Origin: JACDAE01 sp963744875
GTDB lineage: Bacteria > Chloroflexota > Ktedonobacteria > Ktedonobacterales > Ktedonobacteraceae
DNA: 64,000 bases
Direction of reading: 5' to 3'
Assembly: GCA_963744875.1 (NCBI GenBank)
Contig: CAVUVQ010000048.1
Location: 1 to 64,000 of the forward strand
Shown: positions 37,859 through 46,731 of the stretch, one piece after another
Layout of the letters: every line of letters starts with the position of its first letter
Numbering within the stretch: the stretch's first letter is position 1
The notes under the pieces: model-generated
Database searches by the model: none
The model's input: only the letters and a program-made list of their open reading frames with translations
What the model was told of the DNA's origin: nothing
Program-made: the position numbers and the translations under genes

Positions 37859-39419
37859 TCAGCAGTGGAAGTATAAAATGGAACTGGGATCCTTGCCCCA
37901 ATATACTCTCAGCCCATATGCGTCCTTCGTGGAGCATAATCGTTTCATGGACGATCGCCAGCCCCAACCCCGTGCCTTGAATATAGCGCGTTTTGTCTGA
38001 AACGATACGGTTGTAGGGAACAAAAATGCGCTCTAATGCCTCCGAGGGGATTCCTATTCCCTGATCCTTTATACATACATGCACGTCGTGACCTTCCCTC
38101 TGGCTTGTCACCAAAATATCACCCCCTTCGGGTGAATATTTAACTGCGTTAGAGAGCAGGTTCGTCATGACCTGAATTAGCTTGTCACTATCTCCCTCTA
38201 TGAACAGAAGTGAAGCATCCAGGCGGAGAAGGATGGTTTGTTGTACTGCAACGCTCATACGTTCGACGACCTCTTTGAGCAACGCATTGATCTCTACCTG
38301 TTCGAGATGGAGCACCATTTTCCCTGATTGGATCTGTCCCAGGTCAAGCAAGTCAGTAATCATACGCTTGAGGCGTTGCGCATCGGTATTGATATCAGAA
38401 GCATAATCCTTGACTTCTGTAGGACTCCACTCCTGTTCTCCCTGGAGCAGTTCGCTGAATCCTATAATACTTGTCAATGTAGTGCGAAACTCATGGCTCA
38501 CGGTTGCGAGAAAGCTTTTCTGAAATTCGTTCAGATGCTGTAGTTGCTCATTTGCCTCTACCTGGGCTACTCGTGCCTGCTGCTCATGTTCGAGCAATAG
38601 GGCGCGTTCTTCCTCCGCTGCTTTGCGTTCAGTGACATCACGAGCAGTGACAAGTATTCTGATGACTTGCCCCTGCGCTCCCTGAACCGTCGTCGCATTA
38701 CAAGAAACTACGATCTGTTTTCCCTGCCGTGACTGTAATGTGAGCTCTTCATCGATAATCGTCTTTTGCGTGAGAGCATTGTAGATCTCTTTCTGGGCAT
38801 GTTGAGGATTCGTAAAATATGCCATGAACAGAGAACCAATAATCTCTTCTCGATCCTGTCCCGTCACTTCGCACATCTGACGATTAACGTCAGTGATGGT
38901 GCCTTTTGTATCAGTTACAATAAGGATATCGATATTGGCTTCTATGAGAGAACGCGTGTAGAACTGTGCAATCTTGAGCTCCTCAAACTGGAGATCTTCC
39001 AGAACTATATCATGGGAAACATCATTTGCTATGATTAATAACCCTACCATTGTTTCTTTTCTATCGTGTCTTGGGGTGATAGTAACGCGAGCAGGAAAGA
39101 CCTGGCCGTTCTGGCGTTGCTGATTGAACACTCCTTCCCACTTCTCGTATCGTACCATGGCATTGAGTTCAAGCAATTTTCCAGGTGTGCGTTCTCGTAG
39201 AGGGAAAAGCACATCTATCTTCTTTTGACCGATCATTTCTCGTGCTTCATAGCCGTACATACGATGTGCACCTTCATTCCACGAGAGAACCATTCCTTCG
39301 AGATCAATGGCGAGAATACAATGTTCAGTAGAAGCTTCAAGGATACCAGTGAGAAATTCATTTGTACCGATGGTATCACAAGCGGGTGATAATGTAACTG
39401 TTCGTTTATTATGTTTCAT
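37845..39419 (-). CDS. PAS-domain sensor histidine kinase
   Basis: A soluble kinase of 524 aa from the ATG at 39419 (542 from a TTG at 39473). Two PAS domains come first (EHCILAIDLEGMVLSWNEG with MYGYEAREMIGQ, then DILIVTDTKGTITDVNRQM with VTGQDREEIIG), followed by a coiled coil. The HisKA phosphoacceptor is FLATVSHEFRTTLTSIIGFSELL, and the HATPase shows LLSNAVKYSPEGG, IKDQGIGIP and GTGLGLAIVHE. No response regulator is adjacent. It is divergent from the KaiC-like gene, and PAS kinases are frequent partners of KaiC-type proteins, so joint action is possible. Confidence 0.93.
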   Translation of the reverse strand: MKHNKRTVTLSPACDTIGTNEFLTGILEASTEHCILAIDLEGMVLSWNEGAHRMYGYEAREMIGQKKIDVLFPLRERTPGKLLELNAMVRYEKWEGVFNQQRQNGQVFPARVTITPRHDRKETMVGLLIIANDVSHDIVLEDLQFEELKIAQFYTRSLIEANIDILIVTDTKGTITDVNRQMCEVTGQDREEIIGSLFMAYFTNPQHAQKEIYNALTQKTIIDEELTLQSRQGKQIVVSCNATTVQGAQGQVIRILVTARDVTERKAAEEERALLLEHEQQARVAQVEANEQLQHLNEFQKSFLATVSHEFRTTLTSIIGFSELLQGEQEWSPTEVKDYASDINTDAQRLKRMITDLLDLGQIQSGKMVLHLEQVEINALLKEVVERMSVAVQQTILLRLDASLLFIEGDSDKLIQVMTNLLSNAVKYSPEGGDILVTSQREGHDVHVCIKDQGIGIPSEALERIFVPYNRIVSDKTRYIQGTGLGLAIVHETIMLHEGRIWAESILGQGSQFHFILPLLNTTI

Positions 39420-39662
39420 AATCTTTCTTTCTGAAACAGTTTTGCTTCCAGTATTCTGCGCTTTTTGCTCCAAATTTTTTTTGAAAAACTCAGTCTTGAA
39501 CAGGCTGGTCGAAGATATAATAGACCTCTTCTCTTTACGTTTTCATTATAATGCAAACCGACAAAGAGAGATGATCTCTATTGTGTAATAAAAATTTGCT
39601 TATCATGTATAATAAATAATAAGAGAATTATTTTGTAATAGGGAGGAAAGGATTTATTATAT

Positions 39663-41186
39663 ATGAATGTCAAAGATACATCCAATACTCAGGAGAACTC
39701 TCCATTAGCCAATGCTACTGAAATAAGTAAGATTTCGTTTGACGAGCGTCTATCCATAGGCATTACCGAACTTGATGAGGTCCTCGATGGAGGGCTACTC
39801 CCCTATCGAACCTATCTCGTGCGTGGCAATCCGGGCTCGGGCAAAACAACTCTGGGTTTTCACTTTCTCACCGCAGGGACAAAGAAAGAAGAAACATCTC
39901 TCTTTATTAGCATTGGAGAGTTCGAAGCACAACTTCGTAGAGATGCGGCAGCACAAAACCTGGATCTTTCAGATGTTCTCTTTCTCGACATGAGTATGAG
40001 TGCAGAATTTCTCAACGATGAGCAGCAATATCACTCTCACATCTCTCCATCGGGTGCGGAGGTGCGCGAAACGATTATTTATACGATTATTCAAGAGGTC
40101 AGACGCTTACATCCACAACGGGTTTTTTTAGATAGCATATCGCAACTCCGTCATCTGACTCCTAACGCCCTCCAGTATCGTCGCCAACTCCTCGCCTTTT
40201 TGCATTTTTTTGCATCCCAGGGCTCGACAGTTGTTATAACGTCGGAACGTGTTGATACAGCGACTGACGAAGATCTCCAGGCTATCTGTGATGGAATTAT
40301 GACTTTGAGCAGTTCTTCCGAGAGGCAAACAGTCCGCGTCGATAAATATCGTGGCTCAAACTTCCGTCGGGGTGAGCATACGATGCGCTTATCTGAGAAA
40401 GGAATGCAGGTTTTCCCCCATCTCTTCTCTAAAAAAGTTCTCCAACCGGAGAGCTATGAAGTGGAAACGCTCTCCTCGGGTGTGCCAGAATTGGATGCGT
40501 TACTGTATGGAGGCCTGGAACGTAGGACGGTCAGTATTATTACTGGCCCCAGTGGTGTTGGGAAGACAACTATGGGCATCCAATTTATGAAAGAAGCGGC
40601 GACACGGGGCGAACGTTCACTTGTCTATATCTTTGATGAGGCAGAGGAAACACTCTTGCATCGTTGCGAAGGTATCAATATGCCAGTTCATTCGATGATC
40701 AAGCAAGGCAAACTGCTTATTAAACGGGTCGAACCATTACATTTTACCCCTGATGAGTTTGCCTATAGTGTGCGCAAGGAAATAGAGCAGGAGCCGACTG
40801 CTATGGTCATGTTCGATAGTATTTCGGGGTATCGCCTGTCGATGCGTGGAGAAGACATGGTGCCCCACTTGCATGCTTTGTGTCAATACCTTCAAATGAA
40901 TGGTCAGACCGTTATGCTCATCAACGATGTAGAAACTATCACTGGACCATTTCGTGCCACTGAGGTTGGTATTAGTTATATGGCTGATAACATTGTCTTC
41001 TTGCGCTATCTGGAGATGCAGGGAGAGATACAACGAACGGTGGGTGTGCTGAAGAAACGCATGACGGATTTTGAAAGGGCATTGCGCAAATGGGAGATCA
41101 CCCGCTACGGTATCACTGTTGGTCCCCCTATGACCAATTTGCGTGGTATTTTAAGTGGTATTCCAGAATTTATTGAGAATAATTAA
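39663..41186 (+). CDS. KaiC-like ATPase with two RAD55/KaiC domains
   Basis: A 507-aa protein with two RecA-type domains. The first has GNPGSGKTTLGFHF (about residues 56-69) and LFISIGEFEAQLRRD; the second GPSGVGKTTMGIQFMKEA and VYIFDEAEETLLHR. In cyanobacterial KaiC each domain has a pair of catalytic glutamates after the second strand; the first domain here reads IGEFE instead of FEE, so its ATPase may be altered. The segment corresponding to the KaiC phosphosites Ser431/Thr432 reads GISYMADN, keeping the Ser and replacing the Thr by Tyr (alignment by eye). No kaiA or kaiB is present. Such non-clock KaiC proteins act in stress or environmental signalling. Confidence 0.9.
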   Translation: MNVKDTSNTQENSPLANATEISKISFDERLSIGITELDEVLDGGLLPYRTYLVRGNPGSGKTTLGFHFLTAGTKKEETSLFISIGEFEAQLRRDAAAQNLDLSDVLFLDMSMSAEFLNDEQQYHSHISPSGAEVRETIIYTIIQEVRRLHPQRVFLDSISQLRHLTPNALQYRRQLLAFLHFFASQGSTVVITSERVDTATDEDLQAICDGIMTLSSSSERQTVRVDKYRGSNFRRGEHTMRLSEKGMQVFPHLFSKKVLQPESYEVETLSSGVPELDALLYGGLERRTVSIITGPSGVGKTTMGIQFMKEAATRGERSLVYIFDEAEETLLHRCEGINMPVHSMIKQGKLLIKRVEPLHFTPDEFAYSVRKEIEQEPTAMVMFDSISGYRLSMRGEDMVPHLHALCQYLQMNGQTVMLINDVETITGPFRATEVGISYMADNIVFLRYLEMQGEIQRTVGVLKKRMTDFERALRKWEITRYGITVGPPMTNLRGILSGIPEFIENN

Positions 41187-41251
41187 CACCACACTGGATC
41201 GCAGATCTCTCTATTTCTGGGGGAACCCGCTGGGAAATGGGCAGTGCCGAG

Positions 41252-41271
41252 CACATGCCTCTACGCATGTG
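41252..41271. terminator. Small hairpin between convergent genes
   Basis: CACATGC (41252-41258) and GCATGTG (41265-41271) form a 7-bp stem overlapping the LacI gene's last codons, between it and the KaiC-like gene. Confidence 0.3.
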
Positions 41272-42307
41272 ACGAGAGAGGCATCGTTGTCTCTCTCTCA
41301 ACAATCTCAGTAGGGAGTACCTTCAAAGGTGCAATCTCCTTATTGTTGAGAAGTTCGAGCAGATCCCGTGCTCCCGTGCGACCAAGTTCGCGTAACGGAA
41401 TGTGAACGGTGGTCAGTGCGGGGGCTACGAGTTGGGCAAAAGGCAGGTCGCCAAAACCGCACACCTCTATATCATCGGGTACACGCCAACCCTGTTTGCG
41501 TATCCCCAATAATATGCCGAATGCTGTTTCATCATTAGCACCAAAAATGGCTGTAGGTCGTTGCTTCGCTTCAATATACGCAATTCTGGAAACAGCCTGC
41601 TCGCCTCCCTGACGCGTAAAATTGCCAGGAAAAATCAATGTAGGATCGATCGCGTAACCATGCTCTACCAGTGCTGTCATATAGCCTTGCAGCCGTACAT
41701 TGGCTACCAGGAGATCGGAGGGACCGGAAACAAAGGCAATCCGCTTATGTCCCGCTGCAATCAGACGAGCCGTCATATTTTTAGCGCCCTCGAAATTATC
41801 GACCTGGATGGAGGGAACATGCAATGTATGTTGTGCAAGAGTAATGATAGCGGCTCCACGCTGCTTCATCTCTTGCACTGTCGCTTCAAGCAGATCTATA
41901 TGTCCAGGGATGGTGAGTCCACCCCCAGCAAAGATAACCCCTCCGATGCGATAGTCTTTGAGTGAGCGCAAATAATGGATTTCTTTTTTAGGATCGCGCT
42001 CAGCATTGCAGATAATTGTCAGGTAGTTATGTTCATTGGCGATCTCTTCGACGCCACGGGCAATTTCAGCAAAATAGGGGTCAGTGTTATCGCCTACGAG
42101 GACGGCGATCAGGTTGCTGCGTTGCGTACGTAAACTGCGTGCCAATGAATTCGGCGTATACTTGAGTTGCTCTGCAGCCAGGAGCACCTTCTGCCGCGTC
42201 GCTTCGCTTACCGGATATGTAGAGCGACTTATCACGCGGCTGGCTGTGGCGATAGAAACGCCAGCGCGTTGGGCTACATCAACAATTGAGGGTATTTGTT
42301 CTGCCAT
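41261..42307 (-). CDS. LacI-family transcriptional regulator
   Basis: A 348-aa repressor-type protein. The N-terminal LacI helix-turn-helix is SIVDVAQRAGVSIATASRVI with the hinge helix NSLARSLRTQRS. The remaining 280 residues form the two-lobed sugar-binding core (LIAVLVGDNTDPYFAEIARG, RIAFVSGPSDLLVANVRLQGY, TAIFGANDETAFGIL). It is the last gene of a five-gene minus-strand cluster of sugar-type enzymes, so it probably senses the pathway's sugar and controls the promoter near 46.5 kb, where a LacI-like palindrome is found. Confidence 0.93.
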   Translation of the reverse strand: MAEQIPSIVDVAQRAGVSIATASRVISRSTYPVSEATRQKVLLAAEQLKYTPNSLARSLRTQRSNLIAVLVGDNTDPYFAEIARGVEEIANEHNYLTIICNAERDPKKEIHYLRSLKDYRIGGVIFAGGGLTIPGHIDLLEATVQEMKQRGAAIITLAQHTLHVPSIQVDNFEGAKNMTARLIAAGHKRIAFVSGPSDLLVANVRLQGYMTALVEHGYAIDPTLIFPGNFTRQGGEQAVSRIAYIEAKQRPTAIFGANDETAFGILLGIRKQGWRVPDDIEVCGFGDLPFAQLVAPALTTVHIPLRELGRTGARDLLELLNNKEIAPLKVLPTEIVERETTMPLSSHA

Positions 42308-42413
42308 TAATCTTGCTACCTGTCATTGATAATAGTAATCTTCTCAATGACTGTAGCAGAAACATGCTTGTCTTGTCAATTGCTATTTTTTCTGGACATT
42401 GTGAATGCGACCT

Positions 42414-43223
42414 CTATGTCCAGTAATCATGAAGCCACGGAATGGCCTGCGGGAGGGCAATCTCTGGCTCTGCGATTTCAGGATGCCACTTCTTTTCCCA
42501 TTCCAGAGAAATGTAGCTATCATAACCACTGTGTTTGAGTGCAGAAAATGCTTCACGTAGTGGTACTACACCTTCGTTGAGCAGGCAGAGTTCCCATCCT
42601 TCCGCTGTCTCAGCCGGACGACCATCCTTGGCATGAACATAAGCAATCGCGGACCCCAGCGTGGCAACACTCTGCGTTGGCGCTTCACCCATACGATAGG
42701 TATGGTGGATATCCCACAAAACCTTGACTGCTGGTAAGTCTACAGCCCGCAGTAGTTGCAACACATCTGTACTGCTAGACCAGGCATCATGTGTTTCCAG
42801 GGTGACTGTGACATTATGCTCGGCTCCATAAGCACCGATGGTACGCAGTACGTCGGCGGTTGGCTCAATGATTGCCGCGCGTGTTGTGTTTTCCGGTAAT
42901 GCTCCACCGAAGACGCGTATAAAGGGTGCGCCCAGTTCAGCCGCCAGGTCGATCATATGCTGTGCCTCTTCTATCACCTTCGCACGCTCTTGTGCCGACG
43001 GTTGGACCATGCGGCACGATGTATCCAGGCATGCAATGGCGATATGATGGGCGGCAGGTACCTCGCGCAATCTACGCCGCACCGCTTCTGACGTTTCTGA
43101 TGTGATGATTTCTCCATCAGCCATACGCCATTCAATGGCATCGTAGCCATAACGTACTGCAGCTTCTATCGCTTCTTCGATGGTCCATTGTGGGCAGGCA
43201 AGGGAAGAATAGGCAAATTTCAT
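42414..43223 (-). CDS. Sugar phosphate isomerase/epimerase family protein 1
   Basis: A 269-aa TIM-barrel protein of the AP-endonuclease-2/xylose-isomerase-like superfamily. Visible strand and metal-site segments are FAYSSLACPQWTIEEAI, YGYDAIEWR, FIRVFGGALP, VTVTLETHDAW, LWDIHHTYRMGE, IAYVHAKDG and ISLEWEKKW, giving the Glu, Asp/His and Glu metal ligands of this fold. Such enzymes isomerise, epimerise or dehydrate sugars and inositols. It is the second epimerase of the DUF993 operon, separated from the first by a dispersed repeat. Confidence 0.88.
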   Translation of the reverse strand: MKFAYSSLACPQWTIEEAIEAAVRYGYDAIEWRMADGEIITSETSEAVRRRLREVPAAHHIAIACLDTSCRMVQPSAQERAKVIEEAQHMIDLAAELGAPFIRVFGGALPENTTRAAIIEPTADVLRTIGAYGAEHNVTVTLETHDAWSSSTDVLQLLRAVDLPAVKVLWDIHHTYRMGEAPTQSVATLGSAIAYVHAKDGRPAETAEGWELCLLNEGVVPLREAFSALKHSGYDSYISLEWEKKWHPEIAEPEIALPQAIPWLHDYWT

Positions 43224-43257
43224 GGATTTTGAGGTCCCTTCTCTGTTTAAAACACAG

Positions 43258-43280
43258 GCGCGATCAATCGGCCCCTACAC
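43258..43280 (-). repeat. GTAGGGGCCGATTGATCGCGC repeat element
   Basis: On the minus strand the sequence begins GTGTAGGGGCCGATTGATCG. The TAG inside it is the stop codon of the upstream epimerase gene (43275-43277). Member of the dispersed GTAGGGGC family. Confidence 0.65.
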
Positions 43281-44096
43281 GTGTGCCAGGTAGCGTTCTA
43301 TCATGCGTGAGAGAACTTCGTCGCCTGGACTGTCCCATATCTTGCGGTTGAAGATTTCGACCTCGATGGGACCTGTATAGCCTGTGGCATCAACCTGGGT
43401 GCGTAGGCTACGTAGATCAATTATACCATCTCCCATCATGTCTCGCCCTAGCAATGTATCTGGAAGCGGGATGGGCCAGTCTGAGACGTGAAAGCCGAGG
43501 ATATGTCCCGCCGCTCGCTGAATTTGTGCAATAATGTCGGGATCCCACCAGACATGATAAACATCAATTACAACACCAAGCGCGGGGGATTGAAAGTGCT
43601 CGACGAGTCGATTGGCCTCCGCCAGCGTAACGATCACTGAGCGATCTCCGGCGAACATAGGATGCAGTGGCTCTATGCCTAGCTTCACACCACTGGCAAG
43701 GGCGTCAGGAAGCAGGATGGAGATGGCCTCTTCAACCATCAAACGTGCGGTTGCAATGTCGCGATCAGGCGCGGGCCCGCAAACAAGTACAAGCGTTGAT
43801 GTTCCCAGTTCGGCGGCCTCTTCAATCGCCCGTCGGTTATCATCGATGCGTGCCTGCCGTTCAGCCTGTGTCGCTGCCGGAAACCAGCCACCACGGCAAA
43901 GACTCGAAACGGTCAAACCCGCATCCTCCACCACGCGTTTGCTATTGGAGAGACCATATGCACTGACTTTATCGCGCCATAAACCTATCGATGGAATACC
44001 GACGCGTACGCAACCCTCTACAGCCTCGCGTACACTCCAGCTATTGGTCGTGATCTGATTCAGGCTTAAGCGTGCTATATCATGAAGTGCTTCCAT
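43275..44096 (-). CDS. Sugar phosphate isomerase/epimerase family protein 2
   Basis: A 273-aa TIM-barrel protein of the same superfamily as its neighbour, but only distantly similar. Key segments are LSLNQITTNSWSVREAVEGC, SIGLWRDKV, LCRGGWFPA, STLVLVCGPAP, KLGIEPLHPMFAGDRS, GVVIDVYHVWWDP, GFHVSDWP and IEVEIFNRKIWD, which hold the Glu, Asp, His and Glu metal ligands. AGGAGG precedes the ATG, 9 bases after the DUF993 stop, so the two are cotranscribed. Its stop codon lies inside a dispersed repeat. Confidence 0.88.
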   Translation of the reverse strand: MEALHDIARLSLNQITTNSWSVREAVEGCVRVGIPSIGLWRDKVSAYGLSNSKRVVEDAGLTVSSLCRGGWFPAATQAERQARIDDNRRAIEEAAELGTSTLVLVCGPAPDRDIATARLMVEEAISILLPDALASGVKLGIEPLHPMFAGDRSVIVTLAEANRLVEHFQSPALGVVIDVYHVWWDPDIIAQIQRAAGHILGFHVSDWPIPLPDTLLGRDMMGDGIIDLRSLRTQVDATGYTGPIEVEIFNRKIWDSPGDEVLSRMIERYLAHV

Positions 44097-44105
44097 CGGC
44101 CCCTC

Positions 44106-45269
44106 CTACAATCCTGAAAGTGCTAATACCATTTTCATACGCGCTACAGCCAATTCAGGATTGCATAAGAGACCAGCTTTATCGGCGAGCACAAAAAGTT
44201 CGCTAAGATGGAGCAGCGAACGTCCATTTTCTAGACCACCAACCATCCGAAAATGCGATTGGTGACCATTGAGATAGGCCATGAAAACGACGCCCGTTTT
44301 ATAATAGACCGTTGGTGCCTGGAAGATATGCCTTGATAGCGGGATCGTTGGTGCAAAGATGGCATCGTACCGCTCGTTATCACCTTCGTCGAGAGCATGA
44401 AGAGCAGCGGAGGCAGCGGGAGCAATGGCATCAAAGATGCCGAGCAACGCATGACTATAGCCATGCTCATCGCCCCGAATCAATGCCGGATAGTTGAAGT
44501 CGTCTCCCGTATACATGCGCACGCTTGTTGGCAGCAATTGCCGCATTTTTCGTTCGCGTTCCTCGTCAAGCAACGATATTTTAATTCCGTCAACGGCAGA
44601 AGTATGTTCGCGAATCACATCCAGGCATACATTCATGGCACGATCAATGTTTTGCGATCCCCAATAACCACGTAATGCTGGATCAAACATATCACCAAGC
44701 CAGTGCAGGATCACTGGCCGCTTTACCTGTCTTAGTACAGTGTTATAGACGCGTACGTAATCGTCAGGAGTTTTTGCACAGGCGGCAAGGGCCCGGCTCG
44801 CCATGAGAATAATCTGCCCACCATGCTTCTCGACGAAAGCGCATTGTTCCTCATAGGCTGCCTCTACATCGTCCAGCGTTATGTTAGGGGCGGGCGCGAG
44901 TTGATCAGTGCCCGCTCCGCAAGCGATAAGTGCGCCTGGAATAGTCTGCGCCTCCGCAAGGGAGCGGCGTATTAATTCTTGCGCGGTGGGCCAATCCAGG
45001 CCCATGCCGCGTTGAGCTGTATCCATTGCCTCGGCAACGCCCAGGCCATAGGACCAGAGATGTCTACGGTAAGCCAGGGTAGCTTCCCAGTCGATACATG
45101 CAGGTTGCGTATGGCTGGTTGTCAGCAGAGGATTGCAGACCATGTGCGCCGCCGCGTAGGCTACCCGGCTCTGAGGGGCAGTCGTTGGATGGGGAAAAGA
45201 GCCTGGTTCGCGCAGTATATAATCGTTTAGTGTTCCATTTGCATGAGGAAGGCGTATTGTAAGGTGCAT
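44106..45269 (-). CDS. DUF993 family protein (aldolase-like TIM barrel)
   Basis: A 387-aa protein of the DUF993 family, distantly related to dihydrodipicolinate-synthase-type class I aldolases. Typical blocks include YGLGVAEAMDTAQRGMGLDW, RPVILHWLGDMFDPALRGYWG and AVDGIKISLLD, where the lysine of GIKISL is a candidate Schiff-base residue (inference). A GGAG box precedes the ATG, which lies 4 bases after the oxidoreductase stop. DUF993 genes recur next to Gfo/Idh/MocA and sugar-isomerase genes, suggesting that it splits an oxidised sugar intermediate, but no reaction is established to my knowledge. Confidence 0.88.
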   Translation of the reverse strand: MHLTIRLPHANGTLNDYILREPGSFPHPTTAPQSRVAYAAAHMVCNPLLTTSHTQPACIDWEATLAYRRHLWSYGLGVAEAMDTAQRGMGLDWPTAQELIRRSLAEAQTIPGALIACGAGTDQLAPAPNITLDDVEAAYEEQCAFVEKHGGQIILMASRALAACAKTPDDYVRVYNTVLRQVKRPVILHWLGDMFDPALRGYWGSQNIDRAMNVCLDVIREHTSAVDGIKISLLDEERERKMRQLLPTSVRMYTGDDFNYPALIRGDEHGYSHALLGIFDAIAPAASAALHALDEGDNERYDAIFAPTIPLSRHIFQAPTVYYKTGVVFMAYLNGHQSHFRMVGGLENGRSLLHLSELFVLADKAGLLCNPELAVARMKMVLALSGL

Positions 45270-45273
45270 GATC

Positions 45274-46428
45274 TCACTCCACCTCTTGCTCTAAAGAGGG
45301 AACATCTAGCCAGCGTCGCTCCTGCCAGGATTGTAGACCCAATTCAGCCAGTTGAACACCTTTTGCGCCTTCGAGCAATGTCCAGGGGAAGGGTTCATCG
45401 CACACAATATAGCGCAGAAAGAGTTCCCATTGGACTTTGAAGCCATTGTCAAACGTTTGATTATCGGGCACATCCATCCAATCGGCGCGGAAGTCGTGCG
45501 TATTGGGTACGTCGGGATTCCAGATCGCTCGTGGCGTGTTGACCCGGCTCTGTACTTTGCAGGAGTGTAGTCCGGCTACTGCGCTACCCAGAGTGCCATC
45601 CACCTGTAGGCTCAGCAGTTCATCTCGATAGACGCGCACGCTCCACGAAGAGTTGATCTGGGCTATAACACCACCGTCCAGTTCAAAGGTGCCGTAAGCG
45701 GCATCATCCGTCGTGACCGTATAGCGTTTGCCTTTTTCGTTGACGCGCTCAGGAATATGAGTGGTGCCCAGGCAGGAGACCGCACGTACCTCACCAAAGA
45801 TCTGGTCCAGCACGTAACGCCAGTGACAGAACATATCGATGATGATACCCCCGCCATCTTCCTTGAGATAGTTCCAGGAAGGACGTTGCGCCGTTTGCCA
45901 GTCACCTTCAAAGATCCAATAGCCAAACTCACCTCGCACCGAGAGCATCTTGCCCAGAAAGCCACTATCGATGACGCGTTTGAGCTTGAGCAGGCCAGGG
46001 AGAAAGAGTTTATCTTGCACTACACCATGTTTGATACCAGCCTGTTGCGCCAGGCGTACCAGTTCAATTGCTGTGGGCAGATCCGATGCAATTGGCTTTT
46101 CGCAATAAATATGCTTTCCGGCACGAATCGCGGCCCGTAAACCCTCGCTCCGTAAAGGGGTGCTCTGTGCGTCAAAGTAGATTTCATCAGAAGGGTTGGC
46201 AAGGCATTCTTGCAGGTTTGTACTCCAACGTTCAATGCCATGTGTTTCTGCCAGTTGGCGCAACTTTTGCTCGTTGCGTCCCACCAGAATAGGATCGACC
46301 TGCAATGTCTCCCCATTAGGCAACTGAATACCACCTTGCTTGCGGATAGCGACGATAGACCGCACGAGATGCTGATTCGTGCCCATGCGTCCGGTGACTC
46401 CATTCATAATAATGCCGATAGTGCGCAT
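45274..46428 (-). CDS. Gfo/Idh/MocA family oxidoreductase
   Basis: A 384-aa NAD(P)-dependent sugar dehydrogenase-like protein, first gene of the operon. The N-terminal Rossmann region begins IGIIMNGVTGRMGTNQHLV, an unusual form of the GxGxxG loop. The catalytic EKP motif is intact (GKHIYCEKPIASDLPTAIEL), followed by GGGIIIDMFCHWRYVLDQIFG with the catalytic Asp/His region. Members oxidise sugars or cyclitols at C2, C3 or C6. AGGAG lies 7 bases before the ATG. The downstream DUF993 and epimerase genes probably process its product. Confidence 0.92.
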   Translation of the reverse strand: MRTIGIIMNGVTGRMGTNQHLVRSIVAIRKQGGIQLPNGETLQVDPILVGRNEQKLRQLAETHGIERWSTNLQECLANPSDEIYFDAQSTPLRSEGLRAAIRAGKHIYCEKPIASDLPTAIELVRLAQQAGIKHGVVQDKLFLPGLLKLKRVIDSGFLGKMLSVRGEFGYWIFEGDWQTAQRPSWNYLKEDGGGIIIDMFCHWRYVLDQIFGEVRAVSCLGTTHIPERVNEKGKRYTVTTDDAAYGTFELDGGVIAQINSSWSVRVYRDELLSLQVDGTLGSAVAGLHSCKVQSRVNTPRAIWNPDVPNTHDFRADWMDVPDNQTFDNGFKVQWELFLRYIVCDEPFPWTLLEGAKGVQLAELGLQSWQERRWLDVPSLEQEVE

Positions 46429-46554
46429 CGTTACACTCCTATTTGAAATCTATCTGCCGCTCAACTATAAGGTGGGCAAGATATCGCGTACGTACCCTAT
46501 ATACAGAAGAAAATACTTGTAAATGAGCTGTCTTTCTCCTCATATGGTTGAATA

Positions 46555-46566
46555 GTAAACGTTTTC
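46555..46566. promoter_or_regulatory. Candidate LacI-type operator
   Basis: GTAAACGTTTTC is a palindrome with a central CG, typical for LacI-family sites, about 127 bases upstream of the oxidoreductase start. Likely bound by the LacI protein of this operon (inference). Confidence 0.45.
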
Positions 46567-46622
46567 CTCTCTATAGTGACAGTACCATATCCGTTCTTTT
46601 TTGTCAATGTTTCAATTGCTAC

Positions 46623-46682
46623 ATTGTCTGGGACAATCATGGAACATTATAATTGACATAATCTGTTTCAACCTGCTATTTT
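46623..46682 (+). promoter_or_regulatory. Promoter and palindrome ahead of the kinase/beta-helix gene
   Basis: TTGACA (46653-46658), an 18-base spacer and TATTTT (46677-46682). Just upstream lies the perfect palindrome ATTGTC-TGG-GACAAT (46623-46637), a possible operator. Confidence 0.45.
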
Positions 46683-46731
46683 AGAGATATTCTGAAAGAG
46701 AATTGTGCTCTCAAGAGGTAATAAATATTTT

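Noticed and set aside
39585..39613. TATAAT at 39608 as promoter of the KaiC-like gene
   Set aside because: No acceptable -35 box at 16-18 bases; left unlisted.
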